Part shown: positions 6,778-8,195 of the stretch, in pieces
How positions within the stretch are numbered: the stretch's first letter is position 1
Layout: each line of letters begins with the position of its first letter
Source of the DNA: an uncultured Erythrobacter sp.
GTDB lineage: Bacteria; Pseudomonadota; Alphaproteobacteria; Sphingomonadales; Sphingomonadaceae
Assembly (NCBI GenBank): GCA_947258465.1
Contig: CAMYIQ010000321.1
Coordinates: 1 to 8,195, forward strand
Direction: 5' to 3'
DNA length: 8,195 nt
Made by a program: the position numbers and the translations under genes
Notes under the pieces: generated by a model
What the model saw: the letters and a program-made list of their open reading frames with translations, nothing else
Told to the model about the DNA's origin: nothing
Database searches by the model: none

Positions 6778-7455
6778 TCAACTCAACGCGTAATCGCTCA
6801 CGAAGGCGTTGGTCTTGCGTTCCTGCCCGAAAGTGCTGGTCGGGCCATGGCCGGGGATGAAGGTAACGTCGTCGCCCAGCGGCCAGAGCTTCTGCGTGAT
6901 CGCGTCGATCAGGTCCTGATGGTTGCCCATCGGGAAATCAGTCCGACCGATGCTGCCCTGGAACAACACGTCGCCAACGATGGCGAATTTGCTCGGGCGG
7001 TGGAAGAACACGACATGGCCGGGCGTGTGTCCAGGGCAGTGGATCACCTCCAGCGTCAGATCGCCCACCGTGACCGTGTCGCCATCCTCCAGCCAGCGGT
7101 CAGGCTCAAACACCTGTCCGTTGACACCGTATTTCGCCCCGTCCTCGTCAAGCCGGGAAATCCAGAAGCGGTCGCCTTCGTGCGGGCCTTCGATCGGCAG
7201 GCCCAGTTCCTTCGCCAGCACGCCCGCCTCGCCGCAATGGTCGATATGACCGTGGGTGATGAGAATCTTCTCAAGCTCCACCCCGGTCTTGGCGACCGCG
7301 GCTTTCAGCTTGTCGAGATCGCCGCCCGGATCGACCAATGCCCCCTTGTTGGTCGCGGTGCACCAGATCAAAGAGCAGTTCTGCTGCAACGGGGTCACGG
7401 GCACGATTCCGGCTTTCATCGGCGGCGCGGCGGGAGTTTGCTTGCTGTTTTCCAT
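6778..7455 (-). CDS. gloC: Hydroxyacylglutathione hydrolase of the YcbL/GloC type (metallo-beta-lactamase fold)
   Basis: This 225-residue cytoplasmic enzyme closely resembles E. coli YcbL (GloC), a glyoxalase II that hydrolyses S-lactoylglutathione in methylglyoxal detoxification. The metal site is complete: HGHIDH (68-73), His143 in CPGHTPGH, Asp162 in VGDV and His203 in PGHGP. The phrases QNCSLIWC near the N-terminus, HCPGHTPGHVVFF and GDDVTFIPGHGP are typical of this subfamily. It lacks the long C-terminal substrate domain of GloB, as YcbL does. Tested substrates vary within the fold, so thioesterase activity on other compounds is possible. The ATG at 7455 has no clear ribosome binding site; Met13 (7419) is an alternative start. 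It converges on the hydrolase gene with 15 bases between stops and is divergent from the cytochrome gene. Confidence 0.9.
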   Translation of the reverse strand: MENSKQTPAAPPMKAGIVPVTPLQQNCSLIWCTATNKGALVDPGGDLDKLKAAVAKTGVELEKILITHGHIDHCGEAGVLAKELGLPIEGPHEGDRFWISRLDEDGAKYGVNGQVFEPDRWLEDGDTVTVGDLTLEVIHCPGHTPGHVVFFHRPSKFAIVGDVLFQGSIGRTDFPMGNHQDLIDAITQKLWPLGDDVTFIPGHGPTSTFGQERKTNAFVSDYALS

Positions 7456-7492
7456 TGCCGGGGAAAATGGTCGGCTTCGTCATCGAAAACAA

Positions 7493-7506
7493 GCCGCATC
7501 TGCGGC
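7493..7506. promoter_or_regulatory. Operator-like inverted repeat between gloC and the cytochrome gene
   Basis: GCCGCA and TGCGGC are a perfect six-base inverted repeat separated by TC. It lies in the 84-base divergent gap, 33 bases before the cytochrome ATG. Its position suits a repressor or activator site acting on either gene, or an RNA hairpin in a leader. I see no convincing sigma70 promoter hexamers nearby, and GC-rich dyads of this size arise by chance. Confidence 0.3.
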
Positions 7507-7539
7507 ATAAAGGCACGATACGCGCGAAGGAACGAACGG

Positions 7540-7905
7540 ATGAGACATATCGCAGCGATTCTTGCAGCCTCGCTGACGCTGACGGCTTGCCAGACCTATG
7601 ACACCCAGCCGGCGCCCAAAGCGGTAGCATCCGGCGAAGGTCCGGTGCCGACCTATGTCGTCGCGATCTGCGGGGAATGCCATGCGGTGAAAGACAATGC
7701 CGTTTCGCCCAATCCGCAGGCCCCCGGCTTCGCCGACATTGCCAACAGCCCAGGCCTGACGCGCGAGACGCTTGTCACCTTCCTCGCCGACGCGCACAAT
7801 TATCCGATGCAGATGGATGTCGACCTGGTGGAAGAGGATATCGAGCTAATCGCCGACTATATGCTGACGCTGCAGTCTGAAGATTATGTAAGACGGCCGG
7901 GTTAG
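7540..7905 (+). CDS. Small monohaem cytochrome c lipoprotein
   Basis: This 121-residue protein has a lipoprotein signal peptide ending in the lipobox LTAC, with Cys17 as the lipidation site, so it is probably anchored in a membrane facing the periplasm. A single haem c site CGECH (Cys44, Cys47, His48) is present. Met90 or Met92 in YPMQMD may be the sixth iron ligand, as in class I cytochromes c, and a C-terminal helix (98-111) fits that fold. It should carry electrons, but the partner is not shown and there are no oxidase genes nearby. The ATG is well supported by GAAGGA eight bases upstream. An open frame extends back to 6847, but this runs antisense through gloC and is not coding. The gene's stop overlaps that of the next gene. 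Confidence 0.88.
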   Translation: MRHIAAILAASLTLTACQTYDTQPAPKAVASGEGPVPTYVVAICGECHAVKDNAVSPNPQAPGFADIANSPGLTRETLVTFLADAHNYPMQMDVDLVEEDIELIADYMLTLQSEDYVRRPG

Positions 7906-8195
7906 ACTCGCCCCCCCTTCCACACCACGCGTCCGATCACCTCGACCTCCTCACGCGCGAGGTCGATCGGGGCGTAGCTGTCGTTGGCGCTGATCAGCGT
8001 GATGCGGCCCGGGGCGCTGGCCTGGACCTGCTTGACGTGGAGCGCATCCCCGATGCGGACCACATGGATGCCCTCGCCCGAACGCTTGTTGCGATCGACG
8101 AAGATCTCGTCGCCGCTGCGCAAGGTCGGCTCCATGCTGTCGCCCTCCACCCGGATCGCAGTGAGATCGGCGCCCTCGAGACCCATTTCGCGCAG
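7902..8195 (-). CDS. LexA-like S24-family peptidase/repressor, C-terminal part (5' end outside window)
   Basis: The visible 97 residues are the C-terminal peptidase domain of the LexA/phage CI-like repressors, which self-cleave to relieve repression. The nucleophile serine lies in VEGDSMEPTL, and the catalytic lysine in LHVKQV is 35 residues later, close to the LexA spacing. Further landmarks are GDEIFVD and the terminal IGRVVWKGG. The frame stays open to the window edge, so the start and any helix-turn-helix N-terminus are not seen; an XRE-type domain is likely for this family. It may be a host regulator or a phage-derived one. No phage genes are visible here. Its stop overlaps the cytochrome stop by four bases. 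Confidence 0.88.
   Translation of the reverse strand: MREMGLEGADLTAIRVEGDSMEPTLRSGDEIFVDRNKRSGEGIHVVRIGDALHVKQVQASAPGRITLISANDSYAPIDLAREEVEVIGRVVWKGGRV

Noticed and set aside
6847..7539. N-terminal extension of the cytochrome frame through gloC
   Set aside because: It is antisense to gloC. The lipoprotein signal peptide and ribosome binding site at 7540 fix the true start.
7902..8195. S24 repressor as evidence of a prophage at the right edge
   Set aside because: Only the peptidase domain is visible and no phage genes or attachment sites are seen; such regulators are also common as host genes.

Overview
The window is GC-rich chromosomal DNA. It most likely comes from an alphaproteobacterium of the Sphingomonadales, in or near the Erythrobacteraceae. 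This is an inference from the gene order rpmF-plsX-fabH-ihfA-merR, the protein styles and the codon use; there is no rRNA in the window to confirm it. Most of the window is housekeeping or conserved accessory genes. I see no CRISPR array, prophage, insertion sequence or multi-gene defence system, and nothing that I would call a new system.

Layout. Bases 1-927 (+) are the ATPase-head end of smc (chromosome condensation), cut by the left edge. Next comes a six-helix membrane diguanylate cyclase at 1060-2268 (+), which appears to lack the usual product-inhibition site. Its stop codon faces that of merR, and a dyad spans both stops. From 5296 down to 2293 (-) runs the conserved cluster rpmF (L32) - plsX - fabH - ihfA - merR. 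It joins ribosome and phospholipid/fatty-acid initiation genes to a nucleoid protein. plsX and fabH overlap by ATGA. ihfA-merR also has a good sigma70-type promoter of its own just after fabH.

The 241-base divergent region 5297-5537 separates rpmF from a small MAPEG-family membrane protein (5538-5936, +). Next is a membrane-anchored alpha/beta-hydrolase of the siderophore-esterase-like type (5962-6762, +). It has visibly lower GC and several AGA/AGG arginine codons, unlike its neighbours, so it may have been acquired horizontally. It converges on gloC, a YcbL-type glyoxalase II (6778-7455, -). gloC is divergent from a small monohaem cytochrome c lipoprotein (7540-7905, +). The stop of that gene overlaps the stop of a LexA-like S24 peptidase/repressor gene, which runs off the right edge (7902-8195, -).

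How they work together. The rpmF-merR block is the only clear functional cluster: L32 supplies ribosomes, PlsX makes acyl-phosphate for phospholipid synthesis, FabH starts fatty-acid chains, and IHF-alpha and the MerR-type protein act on DNA. The remaining genes look like independent units, each with its own role in c-di-GMP signalling, ester hydrolysis, methylglyoxal detoxification, electron transfer or stress-type regulation.
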